Below are positions 1 to 11,216 of a DNA stretch of 64,000 bases, one piece after another (within the stretch, counting starts at the first letter, position 1; each line of letters opens with the position of its first letter). The stretch covers positions 18,230,068-18,294,067 of the forward strand of contig JAOANR010000014.1 of assembly GCA_030278955.1 (NCBI GenBank), in the 5' to 3' direction. The notes beneath the pieces are model-generated. The model did no database searches. It saw only the letters and a program-made list of their open reading frames with translations, and was not told where the DNA came from. Origin of the DNA: Hygrophila difformis. Lineage: Eukaryota > Streptophyta > Magnoliopsida > Lamiales > Acanthaceae. The position numbers and the translations under genes are program-made.

Positions 1-64
1 TAATTACTTATTGATGGTAAAATAATACGTTGAGGTTGCAGTTTAAGAACCTGGCCAGCACTCA

Positions 65-890
65 TCAAGCATCCTCCATCGATGTCCTTACGGCCTTGTA
101 AGAATAGTACCGCCTCTCAATAAACTCATATACACAAAGGTTCCCTGCCGAAATGCCAACTAGCAACCAATAAAAGCAGTCGAGCCGGCTGCTGTTCAAA
201 TCCTTCCCGAACCAACTCCTGCCCCCATTCATCGTCGTTATACGATCCACCACACTTATCATGACATTGCAGAGGAAGTTCGATGTCCCAAGCACGCTAA
301 GACAGACCGCGATCCCCAAGCTTTTCATGGAACAGGGCATTTCTTCGTAGAAGTACTCCTGCAACCCCACGTAGCTGAGCCCGTTCACTATCCCTATCAG
401 TATAAACTGCGGCGCCAGCCAAATAATACCCATGGAATCTGAACCCTCGCCCCGATTTTCCTTCAGCCGTTTCCCCTCGACTGAGGCTGCTACGATCATT
501 GTTATAACAGAGATTACCATCCCAATTTTGTTCTTCTGAAGGGCGCCGCTGCCCCTTCTGTTTTCAGCATACTGTTTTAAGTAAGGCATGATGAATTTGT
601 CGTAGACCGCGATTGTAATTAACATCCCTATGACGGCCAATATGAATATTGAAGCCGGCGGGATTGTGAAACCGTTGGTCAGTTCACGGTCCACTGTGGT
701 GGCTTGGTTGATGAAGAACGTCGAGGCTTGTGTGAGGGAAATGCCAACCGGTAGAGAGGACAGCCAGATTGGAACCGTGTGGATAACGAGCTTCGCCTCC
801 TCCACTTGCGTGACAGTTGCGAGTCGCCATGGATTTCGTCTCGTTGATGAACTTTGTCCTTGTTCAGTGATCGCCGCTTTGTCAAGGAAC
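65..890 (-). pseudogene. NPF5-like transporter, detached terminal exon (copy A)
   Basis: The 275-codon open frame is the last exon of an NRT1/PTR family (NPF) proton-coupled nitrate/peptide transporter and covers the C-terminal six or so membrane segments. It reads FLDKAA at the start, right after a good acceptor (TTTCTCAG) whose exon begins at 890, and ends in TGA at 65-67. It is nearly the same as exon 4 of copy B (12419-13244), equal in length (826 bp), and the homology extends into the 3' flank (1-64). Exons 1-3 are not present next to it: about 30 bp upstream of the acceptor the intron is replaced by a truncated retrotransposon. It is either a dead fragment or an alternative distal last exon for the exons at 13.9-15.7 kb; the fragment reading is more likely. 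Confidence 0.8.
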
Positions 891-919
891 CTGAGAAATA
901 GCAAGAAGGGTACATGACG

Positions 920-2109
920 AACGCGTTTTGGATGATTATTTTTTTATGACTGCTCTAATTGGATTATTTCTGAACTGAATTACTTTTGAACTTGCACTAT
1001 TATTGGTCTGTAATAGTTGTTAGGTAATTCTGATGACTGCTGAACAACTTAGTTTTTATTTGCTCTGATGTTTCTATCTGCACTATGATTATGATCTGAA
1101 TGCTTCATGGATGTTGTTTCTGATTCGTTTTGACTATTATTTAACATCCTATTTGTGAATCACATTTATTTTGCTCTGATATGACCTCTTATACTCTTTG
1201 GACTTAGATAGTTTCAACACCATTTTGGTGATGGAATTATCATCTCCACAAGAGTGGGGGAGATTGTTGTTATCACTAACTAGCTCCTGTGCAGATGAAG
1301 TAGTTCCATGGTTGTTGAAACTACGCTAGAACGACCTGAGCAGTTACAGACAGACATGTGCGACAGTTATTTGACATGTGCGCGTGTCTAACCGACCCAA
1401 GAGGATCTGATTCGTGTTTCTGAGTTTATATATACGTGTTTAGACCCTCTGTAAATAAGTTTTGAGTTTTATTGAGTTGTAATTTTCGATTTTGAGAGAT
1501 TTTGTGAGTCGGTTACTCTCTAGCTTTTCATAGTTTGATTCTTGGAGAGATTAGAAAATCCCTTGATGAGATTTCTGCACTTTTAGAATATCTTTCGTTT
1601 ATTCATCAAGGTCTGCGTTGAATTTGCTTCGATAAGTTCATCTTGTTGAAGAAACTCATTTCTACATTTTTGTGTTTAAAAGTCGTCTTGGCGAAGAGGC
1701 TTTGAAGGAATCTGAAGGAGAGGATTCAGGATATCTACTACACCTGATTTCCAAGACTTGAAGATCAGAACAATCGGAGGTTACCTGTTTGGCCTGACTG
1801 TCCGAGGATCGGTGTTGTGGGAGAGTTCAGACAACGATCAATCTGCAGACTGTAAGTCGTGTAAGATAGAGTCAGTTCCTTGATTGTTTGATTGTTTTAG
1901 TCTTAGTTTTCTTGAGTGATAGTATTAGAGCCTGGATTGGAATCCCCCAGACGTAGATCCTTTGGATCGAACTGGGTCACCAAATTCGTGTGTCTTTACT
2001 TTCTGCTGCAGTACACTTTGTGCACACACACACTATCGTTCACAAGTCGTTTTAACGACCGCTCGACTACGCGCTTAACACAAGATTTCAGTATTATCTG
2101 GGACCGACA
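920..2109 (+). mobile_element. Truncated Sirevirus-like 3' end with 3' LTR
   Basis: T-rich non-coding sequence (about 920-1264) ends in a purine tract (GAGTGGGGGAGA) followed by TGTTGTTATC, the usual layout of polypurine tract and 3' LTR start in Copia elements of the Sirevirus group. No PBS follows the LTR, so this is the 3' LTR and everything upstream, including gag-pol, is lost. The left edge cuts into intron 3 of NPF copy A. The element belongs to a family related to, but distinct from, the complete Sirevirus at 2339-12166. Confidence 0.65.
1265..2109 (+). repeat. LTR of the truncated Sirevirus-like element
   Basis: The LTR starts TGTTG and is taken to end GGGACCGACA by comparison with the GGGACCAACA end of the complete Sirevirus LTR (845 bp). 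A TATATATA box lies at 1427-1434. Around 1933-1975 it shares a block containing ATCCCCCAGACGTAG and CGAACTGGGTCA with the other family's LTR (near 3116-3150), although the rest of the two LTRs is unlike. The exact 3' end is inferred. Confidence 0.6.
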
Positions 2110-2117
2110 CTTACAAT

Positions 2118-2189
2118 AATATTGAATCAAAGTTGCAAAAGAACAGTATCGAAAAGTCAAACAAAACGTCTTAACCGGGACGGAGGGAG
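2118..2189. mobile_element. Stowaway MITE remnant (one end)
   Basis: The sequence ends GGGACGGAGGGAG followed by TA, the terminal inverted repeat and TA target of Stowaway (Tc1/mariner) MITEs. The piece before it matches the right half of the Stowaway at 38712-38971. The other half is missing, apparently removed when the Sirevirus-like element arrived. Confidence 0.55.
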
Positions 2190-2338
2190 TATTTTTTATA
2201 TCTATATTGCTATGAAATAGACTTTTTAAAATATAAATAATACTTACTCCGTAATTTAATTTTCATCAAATTAGTATGTTACTACACTAGCTAACAAAGA
2301 CAGTAATTGTTATTACTGGCGACATGTAGAATTGAAAC

Positions 2339-3288
2339 TGTTAGAACCTCTATTTTTGAGATAATGTGTTCCAATCCGATGTTGAACACTAGGTAGGATC
2401 CCACCCCCTTGTTCTTATCCGCATGTTATTCTTGGGAGCAAATCTTTGGATTGCCTTTCTCGAGCCGGATAAACATTGCCCCGCATGGAAAGGAGCGTAC
2501 GCCCAACGGTCGTCTGCCATTGCCTTGCTGGGATCATAGAAGTTTTGGCAAGAGGATCCCCTCATCCGAGTAAGGAAGGAAGCAGCTAAGGAAGGTGGAA
2601 GAATTCGAGGGATTGAATAATTCCCTTCCATAGTATTAGGATTTCGAACGGCTTTTTAAGAAAGAAAAATGCATTGGTTCATCACTGAGACTATCATTCG
2701 AAAACACATTGCAAAAGCCTTCTTGAGAAATCCTTGAGCAATCTCTTCACCCCATCCGCAAGATTCATCACTTGTGAAGGAGATTGCTACTTGAGTGTTC
2801 TTCGGAGTCATCGTGCACATTGAACCCTTGATCAATTCCGACACCTTAATCAAGGGCAACACTCAAGATCGTGTCAACAAAGATACTACCCTTCATTGCT
2901 ACATCAAAGGGAGGATCTTTTACAGGCTCACTCAAGGGAAACTTGGAGAAGGTGTCTTCAAGGGGTCGAAGCAGAATCGGAGAATTCTCACCAGAAAAGG
3001 GAGTTTCTGGTACCATCGATCATCCGCTTGGGTGTTGGAGTAAAAGGTTACTGGTTCACTATTGTTCGTGTTGTAACGTGGTGTTCGAACACATAGTGGA
3101 ACACTCCTGGATTGGTATCCCCCAGACGTAGGCCTTGGGCCGAACTGGGTCAACAACTCTCTGTTTGTTCTTGTTTATTTACTGCACTTATTTATCTTTA
3201 AGCACTAACCTACTAATAAGTTTTCTAAGTGTGATTGGACAAACAGTGGTTGTTAAGATTCTTAATCTTGACGTATAAGGGACCAACA
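2339..3288 (+). repeat. 5' LTR of the complete Sirevirus
   Basis: The 950-bp LTR begins TGTTAGAACC and ends GGGACCAACA. The same sequence recurs at 11217-12166 with no difference noticed. Short open frames inside it occur in both LTRs and are not genes. Confidence 0.93.
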
Positions 3289-3290
3289 AG

Positions 3291-3302
3291 TGGTATCAGA
3301 GC
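3291..3302 (+). other. Primer-binding site (initiator tRNA-Met)
   Basis: TGGTATCAGAGC lies 2 bp after the 5' LTR. It is the standard plant Copia primer-binding site complementary to the 3' end of initiator tRNA-Met, and it fixes the element's orientation as plus. Confidence 0.93.
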
Positions 3303-3335
3303 GCACACACCTTCGGGTGAGATCCAAAAGTCAAG

Positions 3336-6300
3336 ATGAGTCGAGAGGGTGGAAACATTTCCAGGCCACCTTTGCTAGACGGGACGAATTTCTCCTATTG
3401 GAAAACGAGGATGAGGGCTTTCCTTATGGCCATTGATGAAGGTGTTTGGGATGCTGTTGAGACCAAGTTCGAACGCCCCACTGTGGAGGACGATGAAGGT
3501 GTCAAAACACCCAAACCCAAGGACAAATGGACTGCGGAAGAAAAGACCCTATCCTCTATGAACTCCAAGGCTCTTAATGCTATTTTCAATGGAGTCACTG
3601 AAGACCAATACAAGCTTATCTCCGCGTGTGACACGGCGTATGACGCATGGGAAGTACTGGTAAACTCCCATGAAGGTATGGCCTCTGTTAGATCTTCCAA
3701 ATTAATCTCCATTGAATCTCAATTTCATAAACTGGTTATGGATGAGAATGAGAGTATTGTTAGCTATGTTGGTAGAATTCGTGACCTGACCAACCAGGCA
3801 CATCAACTTGGGAAAACCTATTCCCAACAAGAGTTGGTGAGAAAGATTGTGGGAACCATTCCCGACAGGTTTAACCCCAAGATTGCTGCCCTTGAACTTT
3901 ACAAGGATTACTCCACTATGCAAGTGGATGAACTAATGGGGATACTCCAGTCTTGGGAAATGGATCATTGCAAGGAGGTTGGTGGTAAAAGGATAGCCTT
4001 TAAGGCCGAATCAAAGGTGGTGACTGATAAGGAAGCCGAGATTGACAATGATCACAGTGATGATGACGAGATCTCCCTTCTCACAAAGAGATTGGCCAGA
4101 CTTCTCAAAAATAAAAAGGGGAAGGAAGGTTTTTCTAGTGGGAAGGGCGATGGATCTAACTCCAGAAGAGATTCCAAAAGGAGATCCAAACCCTATGGCA
4201 AGGATCAACAGTCCGAAGAAAGGCCCAAGGGACCGGAATGCTACGAATGCAGAGGTTTTGGTCACATTAGGGCCGACTGTGGAAATCTAAAGAAGAAGGA
4301 TAAGAAGACCTATCACATCACCTTTAGTGATCATGATGAGGAACCTGAATGCAGTGAGGGAGAATCTGAGCATGGGATTGCTCTCATGGCTCCAGGATCA
4401 TGGGATTCAGACTCATGTTCGGACACTGAGTCACAACACGGTACTGTTTCTAACCCTATGAATAATGACTTCACTAATCATGATTGTGCTCCTCTTAGCA
4501 GCAAAGAAGCAGACAAAATAGAGCGTCTCACAGACCTCTATAATGAAGTTTTTGAGAAATTAGAAACTTCCATGACCGAGATAGAAGATTTGCAAAAGAT
4601 CAATCAGGACCTTAGAGATGAGGTCGAAAGGCTCCTGGACGAGAACAAAACCTTACTAGCTAAGGCTGAAGCGGTGTCCATCCACGTAACTGAACTGGAG
4701 GCTGGAATTCTCTTTGAAAAAGAGGAAAAGGAGAAGATGTCTACCAAGCATGATTTGGTTACAGTGGAAATCGCTGAACTCCGGGAGAAACTCAGCAAAT
4801 CTGAGAAAATTCTGTCGGACATGAATAAAGGGAAGGCCAAACTCGATGACGCTCTAGCTGCTGGAAAATCTCATGGGAACAGGCGAGGTCTTGGGTATAA
4901 CAACTTCAGTACTGCCTCTACATCCAAAGGGAATATCAAGTTCGTGGCAGGAGGACAACTGAGTGACCGAGCACCTTGTCAGAACACGAAGACTGGTTAC
5001 AAAAGTCCTAAAGGGTATAACAAAAGGAGGAATTCTTTCAGAGGACCTCTCATATGCGACTATTGCAAGTTCAGAGGGCATAAAACCGAACACTGTCGAA
5101 AGATCATCAAGGATCTTCTTGAAGGAAAACCGGTGAGATGGCCTAATGAAGAGCTCAAGAAGAGAATCTCCATAAGGCGTGAATGGGTCACCAAAATCTC
5201 TGCAAGATGCAATGTGGCTCTCCTATCTTCCAGACAAAAGGGCAAGAATGCAACTTGGTACTTCGACAGTGGCTGTTCGAGGCACATGACAGGTGATAAA
5301 GACGTCCTCAAACCATTCAAAGATATTGATGGTGGATCCGTGGTCTTTGGAAACGGCAAAAAGGGTCACCTCTCTGGACAAGGAACTCTCCATGGAGATG
5401 GTCTGCCTAAGCTCAACAATGTCTACTATGTGGAGGGATTGCATGCTAACCTCATTAGCATAAGTCAGCTATGCGACGATGACTTGACTGTATCCTTTAA
5501 CAAAAAATATTGTGAAGTTCTTGACTCTAACAATGTATGCGTCATGAGGGGACTGAGATCTCGGAATGACTGCTATTTACTTGTACAAACTTGCAATTTT
5601 GTGAAAGATGCAGGAAGCTCCCGAAACCTACTCTGGCATGAGAAGTTAGGTCATCTGAACTTCAGAGATCTGATCAAGTTGAGCAGGACAGGAGCTGTTC
5701 GTGGACTTCCAGACCTAAAGAAACATGACTCTGACTTTTGTGAAGATTGTGCCAAAAACAAGCAAACTCGGGTGTCCCATCCTGTGACTGAACACAATGC
5801 CACAACACACTGTCTGGAACTCCTACACATGGACCTTATTGGGCCAACTGAAATCTCTAGTTTGGGAGGTAAAAGGTACATTTTCGTTTGTGTAGATGAC
5901 TTTTCCAGATATACGTGGGTTGATTTTCTCAGGGAAAAGAGCGAAGCGTTCAAGGCCTTTATGAAATTGTGCAATCAAATTATGAACGAAAAGGACTGCA
6001 AAGTGAAGAGAATTCGTAGTGATCATGGGAAGGAATTTGAGAATCAAGCCTTCGAAGATTACTGTTCCAGCATTGGGATCAAACACGAGTTTTCAGCACC
6101 AAAGACTCCTCAGCAGAATGGAGTAGTGGAGAGGAAGAACCGCACCTTGCAAGAAATGGCACGTGTCATGATGAACTCCAAGAAGGTTCCTGAGTTTCTT
6201 TGGGCAGAAGCAATCAACACGGCGTGCTATATGATAAATCGAGTGTATATCAGGCCTAAAACACTCATGACTCCATATGAATTATGGAAGGGTAAAAAGA

Positions 6301-8333
6301 CTTCAATATCATATTTTCACATCTTTGGTTGCAAGTGTTTTGTGCTTAATGACAGGGAACACACCGGAAAGTTCAAAGAGAAAAGCGACGAGGGGATCTT
6401 TGTTGGATACTCAACATCTAGCAAAGCTTTTCGAGTATACAACTCCAGAACCAGAAAGGTAATCGAATCCACAAATGTCATTGTGGAAGACGCACCCAAC
6501 AGAGGAACACCAGTCGAATCCCAAGAAGAGGATACAGAGAAAAACACCCAAAGCACTGAACAAAGCCGATCTTCGTCTGAAGACAAGCAGGAAGCCACCA
6601 CAGAGAATGATGAGGCCCAACGCAGTGTTCAAACACCTGTTGGAACACCGGCACAGTCTGAGGTTGCTGCTCCCCAAGTCAGAATCCATCGTAATCACAA
6701 TCCAGACGATGTCATTGGGGACGTTCTTGAAGATCGGAGAACTCGTGTAAAGAAGAAGATCGACTATAGAGAGTTTGCTGGATTACATTGCTTCACCTCA
6801 AGGATTGAACCCTCAAGGGTTGAAGAAGCTCTGCAAGACGAGAATTGGATCAATGCCATGCAGGAAGAGCTTGCTCAGTTCAAAAGGAATGAAGTATGGA
6901 CCTTGGTCGAGCGTCCACATAATATCAACGTCATTGGAACGAAATGGGTATTCAAGAACAAAAGTGACGAGAATGGTAATGTTATTCGAAACAAAGCCAG
7001 GCTCGTAGCTCAAGGTTACACCCAAGTGGAAGGAATAGACTACAGCGAGACCTTTGCACCCGTAGCAAGACTCGAAGCTGTGAGACTACTCCTTGCCATT
7101 GCATGTTCAATGGGCTTCAAACTCTATCAGATGGACGTGAAGAGCGCCTTCTTAAATGGTTGGTTGAAAGAAGAAGTGTATGTGGAGCAACCCAAGGGCT
7201 TCGAAGATGCAGACTTCCCAGACCATGTCTTTCGGCTAAACAAAGCTCTTTACGGGCTTAAGCAAGCTCCTAGAGCATGGTATGAGAGGCTTTCAAAATA
7301 TCTATTGGAAAATGGATATAGAAGAGGAAGCACAGACAAGACCATGTTCATCAAGGAAGACTCCAAAGGGATCATTGTGGCTCAAGTCTATGTGGATGAC
7401 ATCGTGTTCGGATCAACCTCCCATGTGCTCAAGGACAAGTTCATCGAGACTATGGGTAAGGAATTTGAGATGAGTATGGTAGGTGAATTGACATTCTTTC
7501 TTGGTATGCAGGTTACTCAGAGGAAGGAAGGTACCTTTCTGAACCAATCCAAGTATGCCAAAAGCATTGTCAAGAAATTTGGACTGGAGTCCAGTAAACC
7601 TGTCCGAACACCGATTGGAACATCTGATAAGCTTCACAAGGATCCTACAGGGAAGAGTGTTGATCAAAAGATGTACAGAGGGATCATCGGCAGCCTCCTT
7701 TACCTTGCAGCTAGCAGACCCGACATCAGCTACGCTGTAGGTGTCTGTGCTAGGTACCAAGCAGACCCAAAGGAGTCTCATCTAAAGGCAGCAAAAAGAG
7801 TGATTCGATACATTGCTGGAACACCTGATTTGGGCCTATGGTACTCCAAAGAATCCAACCTTCAATTGATTGGATACACTGATGCAGATTGGGCTGGCAA
7901 TGTTGACGACAGAAAAAGCACCACAGGAGGATGTTTTTATGTTGGAACCAACTTGGTGAGCTGGTATAGTAAGAAGCAGAACTCTATATCTCTCTCCACA
8001 GCAGAGGCGGAGTATATTGCAGCAGGGAGCTGTTGTGCTCAGCTCTTATGGATGAGACAAATGATTAGTGACTATGGGATTGATCAAGACAAGCTGGTGG
8101 TTCTCTGCGACAACATGAGTGCAATAAGCATTTCTAGAAATCCAGTACAACACAGTCGAACCAAGCACATTGATGTTAGACACCACTTTATTCGGGAACT
8201 CGTGGAAGATGAAGTAGTGTCCCTGGAGTATGTTGGAACACTAGAACAGAACGCGGACATTTTTACCAAAGCTCTTGATGGAGATCGATTTGAAAAGCTG
8301 AGGCGGGAACTTGGCCTATGCTCCATAGTCTAA
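3336..8333 (+). CDS. Sirevirus Gag-Pol polyprotein
   Basis: An uninterrupted 1665-aa frame starts 33 bp after the PBS. Gag has a retrotransposon capsid region near the N-terminus, a CCHC knuckle ([14 protein letters not shown], about residue 302), a long Glu/Lys-rich coiled coil (about 385-515) and a second knuckle ([14 protein letters not shown], about 574). The protease shows [11 protein letters not shown] (about 640). Integrase has the HHCC zinc region (about 765-800) and a D,D,E core with HMDLIGP (about 831) and [11 protein letters not shown] (about 924). Reverse transcriptase runs from about 1180 with YVDDIVFG (about 1351), and RNase H has [10 protein letters not shown] (about 1512). All catalytic motifs are present with no stop or frameshift, so it looks able to encode active enzymes. 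Confidence 0.95.
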   Translation: MSREGGNISRPPLLDGTNFSYWKTRMRAFLMAIDEGVWDAVETKFERPTVEDDEGVKTPKPKDKWTAEEKTLSSMNSKALNAIFNGVTEDQYKLISACDTAYDAWEVLVNSHEGMASVRSSKLISIESQFHKLVMDENESIVSYVGRIRDLTNQAHQLGKTYSQQELVRKIVGTIPDRFNPKIAALELYKDYSTMQVDELMGILQSWEMDHCKEVGGKRIAFKAESKVVTDKEAEIDNDHSDDDEISLLTKRLARLLKNKKGKEGFSSGKGDGSNSRRDSKRRSKPYGKDQQSEERPKGPECYECRGFGHIRADCGNLKKKDKKTYHITFSDHDEEPECSEGESEHGIALMAPGSWDSDSCSDTESQHGTVSNPMNNDFTNHDCAPLSSKEADKIERLTDLYNEVFEKLETSMTEIEDLQKINQDLRDEVERLLDENKTLLAKAEAVSIHVTELEAGILFEKEEKEKMSTKHDLVTVEIAELREKLSKSEKILSDMNKGKAKLDDALAAGKSHGNRRGLGYNNFSTASTSKGNIKFVAGGQLSDRAPCQNTKTGYKSPKGYNKRRNSFRGPLICDYCKFRGHKTEHCRKIIKDLLEGKPVRWPNEELKKRISIRREWVTKISARCNVALLSSRQKGKNATWYFDSGCSRHMTGDKDVLKPFKDIDGGSVVFGNGKKGHLSGQGTLHGDGLPKLNNVYYVEGLHANLISISQLCDDDLTVSFNKKYCEVLDSNNVCVMRGLRSRNDCYLLVQTCNFVKDAGSSRNLLWHEKLGHLNFRDLIKLSRTGAVRGLPDLKKHDSDFCEDCAKNKQTRVSHPVTEHNATTHCLELLHMDLIGPTEISSLGGKRYIFVCVDDFSRYTWVDFLREKSEAFKAFMKLCNQIMNEKDCKVKRIRSDHGKEFENQAFEDYCSSIGIKHEFSAPKTPQQNGVVERKNRTLQEMARVMMNSKKVPEFLWAEAINTACYMINRVYIRPKTLMTPYELWKGKKTSISYFHIFGCKCFVLNDREHTGKFKEKSDEGIFVGYSTSSKAFRVYNSRTRKVIESTNVIVEDAPNRGTPVESQEEDTEKNTQSTEQSRSSSEDKQEATTENDEAQRSVQTPVGTPAQSEVAAPQVRIHRNHNPDDVIGDVLEDRRTRVKKKIDYREFAGLHCFTSRIEPSRVEEALQDENWINAMQEELAQFKRNEVWTLVERPHNINVIGTKWVFKNKSDENGNVIRNKARLVAQGYTQVEGIDYSETFAPVARLEAVRLLLAIACSMGFKLYQMDVKSAFLNGWLKEEVYVEQPKGFEDADFPDHVFRLNKALYGLKQAPRAWYERLSKYLLENGYRRGSTDKTMFIKEDSKGIIVAQVYVDDIVFGSTSHVLKDKFIETMGKEFEMSMVGELTFFLGMQVTQRKEGTFLNQSKYAKSIVKKFGLESSKPVRTPIGTSDKLHKDPTGKSVDQKMYRGIIGSLLYLAASRPDISYAVGVCARYQADPKESHLKAAKRVIRYIAGTPDLGLWYSKESNLQLIGYTDADWAGNVDDRKSTTGGCFYVGTNLVSWYSKKQNSISLSTAEAEYIAAGSCCAQLLWMRQMISDYGIDQDKLVVLCDNMSAISISRNPVQHSRTKHIDVRHHFIRELVEDEVVSLEYVGTLEQNADIFTKALDGDRFEKLRRELGLCSIV

Positions 8334-8597
8334 GTTTCAGAAAGGATCTTGGGGATCTCACTTGTCATCTTTAAAAACGGCTAAGTTTTTCTTATATATT
8401 TCAATAAGCCTTATTTTAAGAGATCCCATACTTATTTTAAAATTTTTTATTACAGGAAATTCTATCTCTATCCCTTGGAAACCGGTTGTCCAAATTCTCA
8501 AAGAAGGAAGTTGTTTTCTTAATTAGGTAACCGGCTACCTAGGAGGAATCCTAATGATCACACGCCTCCACTAAAAGGGAAGTTTCCTTTCAAACCT

Positions 8598-10223
8598 TTG
8601 ATTTTATTTTCTGAAAATTCCCCCCGCGTCTCCATCTCTCTCTATTGCTCCCGCTCTAGGTATTCTTGTCTATCAAAGAACACTCTACTCCCATACTCCT
8701 TCTCTCTCGCAGGAACAATGGTGACCACAAGGAATAGGAGTTCCAACACTGAGAACTCACCTCTCCCAGCTCGTGGAGGCCCTCGCACTCGAGGAGGAAA
8801 TCGCGGAGGGAATCGAGGAGGACCGAGTCGCGGAAGGGGAGGACGTGGCCGTGGCCGGAATCCAACTGAAATTGCTACCTCAAATGATGCTCCGACCACC
8901 ATTGCTACTCCAGAAGTTCCTATCTCCGACCCACTCGACATCCGCGTCGAGATGGCACATGCGATCGAGGAAACTGCCCCGCGTGGTGCCCTAACGCCAA
9001 CTCCTCTGGCGCACACTCAATCGGGGGTTGGAACTGCTCTCTCCCATGGGGAAACTGCTCCCAGCACGTCGCCCACATCCGTTGCACCTGTGCCAACCGT
9101 CCAAGTGCCCTTATCAACCCTAGCGGATGCGGCATTGCAACCTCAGAACCCGCCTAAAGGGAAAGGTAATATGGCTTCTCAGAAAAACTTGGTTTCTGAC
9201 AATGTTGATGCAGGGAGTTCGATTCCTATATCTGGGCATCAAGTTGGCACTCAACCTGGCCCTCAATCCGTAACCCCTGCTCCTGGCGCTGGCGTGCAAA
9301 CTTCCTCGAGTGCCCCTGGTGAATCAGCCAATGTGCCTGGTCATGTTCCAAAGGTTGCTATCAAGAATGCAGGTGGTGGATCATCAGGGAGTTCAGATGA
9401 TGGCTCTGAACACTCTTCAGAATCCACTGAGTTGTCTGATGAATCAGACAAGAACGTGGAGATCAATCCTGGTGAGGAAGACTCCAGTGGAGACTCGGGA
9501 GAAGAGGAGGCACCTGAGGGCAATCGCAATACCATCTCTGCTGAAGAGTTTCTTAGGCGTGAGGGGCTCACTGAGGATGAATTGAGAAGTGATGATGAAG
9601 AGCAGGTTGTTGCTCACACTGAGGCTGGACGTGAGGGGGAGCAATCTTCTTCATCAGATGGTGTCCCTCTCAGGGCCCTTGCTCGCAAGAAGGCTGCTGT
9701 CTCCAAAGGGAAAAGGAAATCAGATGACACTCCCTCTAGTTCTCAACCTCAGAAGAAGAAGAAGGTCCCCACTAATAGTGTTGAGGAGGATGTTGCTCAG
9801 GACGAACCCCCTGAGATTGTGGATACCAATCTGGCATTTAGCTCCAAGTTCTACTCATTGAGCTCTCAGACCTTCTTTGAGACAGTCCTGCGCAAGAGAA
9901 AGCTAAAGCCTGAGGTTGCATTTAAGGGTCCCAAGTGTGATGAGATTGGCTGGACAGAGTACCTTGAGAAAAGGCATCTCCTTCGTTGGGCATCTGAACT
10001 CCCAGGGAGCAAGCAATCTGTGGTAAAGATGTTTTATGCCAACCTTAGAAAGTCAGTCATCGTCCCTGGAAGCAGCTGGTTTGGGCGAGTGTATGTCAAG
10101 AAGCAGCTTGTGCCTCTCACTGCAAAGGATATCTGTGACTTCCTTGGTTTCCACAGTGTGACTTTGACACTGTATTCAGACCAGGTACTCAGTTCAACAA
10201 TGTCCAGATTGCCAAACTGTTGA
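8598..10223 (+). CDS. Sirevirus extra ORF downstream of pol, 5' part
   Basis: This 541-codon frame occupies the place where Sireviruses carry an additional (often called env-like) gene. The likely true start is the ATG at 8718, just after a pyrimidine-rich stretch and AG (TCTCTCTCGCAG), which would suit a spliced subgenomic mRNA. From there the protein has an Arg/Gly-rich N-terminus (RGG repeats, possible RNA binding), a long Ser/Pro/acidic low-complexity region, then a folded C-terminal part with FYANLR and RVYVKKQLVPLT motifs, resembling the domain called putative plant transposon protein. I see no convincing signal peptide or membrane segment, so env-like is only a positional label. The frame goes wrong at about 10148-10153 and ends early at 10223. 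Confidence 0.75.
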   Translation: MILFSENSPRVSISLYCSRSRYSCLSKNTLLPYSFSLAGTMVTTRNRSSNTENSPLPARGGPRTRGGNRGGNRGGPSRGRGGRGRGRNPTEIATSNDAPTTIATPEVPISDPLDIRVEMAHAIEETAPRGALTPTPLAHTQSGVGTALSHGETAPSTSPTSVAPVPTVQVPLSTLADAALQPQNPPKGKGNMASQKNLVSDNVDAGSSIPISGHQVGTQPGPQSVTPAPGAGVQTSSSAPGESANVPGHVPKVAIKNAGGGSSGSSDDGSEHSSESTELSDESDKNVEINPGEEDSSGDSGEEEAPEGNRNTISAEEFLRREGLTEDELRSDDEEQVVAHTEAGREGEQSSSSDGVPLRALARKKAAVSKGKRKSDDTPSSSQPQKKKKVPTNSVEEDVAQDEPPEIVDTNLAFSSKFYSLSSQTFFETVLRKRKLKPEVAFKGPKCDEIGWTEYLEKRHLLRWASELPGSKQSVVKMFYANLRKSVIVPGSSWFGRVYVKKQLVPLTAKDICDFLGFHSVTLTLYSDQVLSSTMSRLPNC

Positions 10224-10843
10224 CTAAGGACAAGGAGAAGAATATCAAAGGCAGAGGCTTGAGATCAGGAAATCTGACCCAGAGGTTCTTTCTGCTCTAC
10301 AAGTTCATCTCTTCCAATGTGATGCCTACAGCAAACCACTCAGTTGTCTCGAAGGAGATGTGTCAATTGCTGTTTGCCATTGATGAAAACAAGAAAGAGA
10401 TCAACTATGGGAAGCTTGTTCTAAATCAAATGGTCGATATAGCTGAGAACCTCAAGAAGGACAGCTCTACTCTCATTCCCTTCCCAGCCTTGATCTATGG
10501 CTATCTGGAGTCTGTTGGCATTGATGGACATCCCAAGGAGTTGATGGATACCACCAAAGTGTTCAAGTTCACGGCAAAACTGCAGAACAAGATTCAAGAC
10601 ATTCCAGGCCCGGATGGACCTCCTATTCATCAGACAGCCCTCGATCAACTCAAGGACATGATTGCAGAGCGCCAAGATGCCATCAGGAGGAAGAGAGAAG
10701 AGCTGGATGAAGAAGAGCGTGCCCTTGCTGAGATGGCTAAGCTGCTCCCTGAGGTCTGGGACTCGGATCCTGAGGATGAAGTAACCGAGACTGCCGCTGA
10801 TTTTTATGCCACCACAGATGAAGATGACTCCTCTCAGGAGTAA
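10220..10843 (+). CDS. Sirevirus extra ORF, 3' part (after frameshift)
   Basis: This frame continues the protein started at 8598/8718. Homologous-looking sequence is readable in this frame from about 10154 on, upstream of the apparent TTG start at 10220, which is therefore not a real start. The switch is explained by one missing base in the TTTCC run at 10148-10152. The part contains a helix-rich domain (LTQRFFLLYKF) and a Glu/Arg-rich coiled coil near the end. Together the two parts would give a protein of about 700-750 residues. Confidence 0.65.
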   Translation: MTKDKEKNIKGRGLRSGNLTQRFFLLYKFISSNVMPTANHSVVSKEMCQLLFAIDENKKEINYGKLVLNQMVDIAENLKKDSSTLIPFPALIYGYLESVGIDGHPKELMDTTKVFKFTAKLQNKIQDIPGPDGPPIHQTALDQLKDMIAERQDAIRRKREELDEEERALAEMAKLLPEVWDSDPEDEVTETAADFYATTDEDDSSQE

Positions 10844-10868
10844 TTGGCTCTTTTGCCATATTGTGATC

Positions 10869-11216
10869 CAGAGGGGGAGAAAGCTGTGCAATCAAAGATG
10901 CCTGACTCTGGTAAGTGTTTTGTCTTATGTTCAGTTGCTTTGTTGGACCCTCTTTGTTGAACTCTTATTATTGGACTTGTAGTTTATTAGTACTGCTTGT
11001 TAGTATTGGACTGGATTATTTGTTGCTGGCTTTATTGGTTTTATTGTACATGCTCCTGTGTTTTTCATGATCATTTTGTACGGAGCATTAGATAGGTTGT
11101 TGGGGATATTGCTATGTAATGGTGGTTGGGATTGGCCATTTTGTTCTTCTTATGTTGTTCACACATCGGAGGATCTTTGATCTTACTGGCTCACATTATG
11201 TCAAAAAGGGGGAGAT
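10869..11216 (+). other. Sirevirus 3' non-coding region with duplicated polypurine tracts
   Basis: Two tracts with the core GGGGGAG occur, CAGAGGGGGAGAAAG near 10869-10883 and AAAAAGGGGGAGAT at 11203-11216. The second abuts the 3' LTR and is the functional PPT position. Repeated purine tracts here are a described Sirevirus trait. The stretch between is T-rich and non-coding. Confidence 0.75.

Noticed and set aside
630..917. Open frame on the plus strand (95 aa) opposite the NPF exon, repeated at 12984-13271
   Set aside because: It is the antisense shadow of the conserved transporter exon; no motif and no independent support.
2389..3156. Several short open frames inside the Sirevirus LTRs
   Set aside because: They lie in non-coding LTR sequence and are found unchanged in both LTRs simply because the LTRs match.
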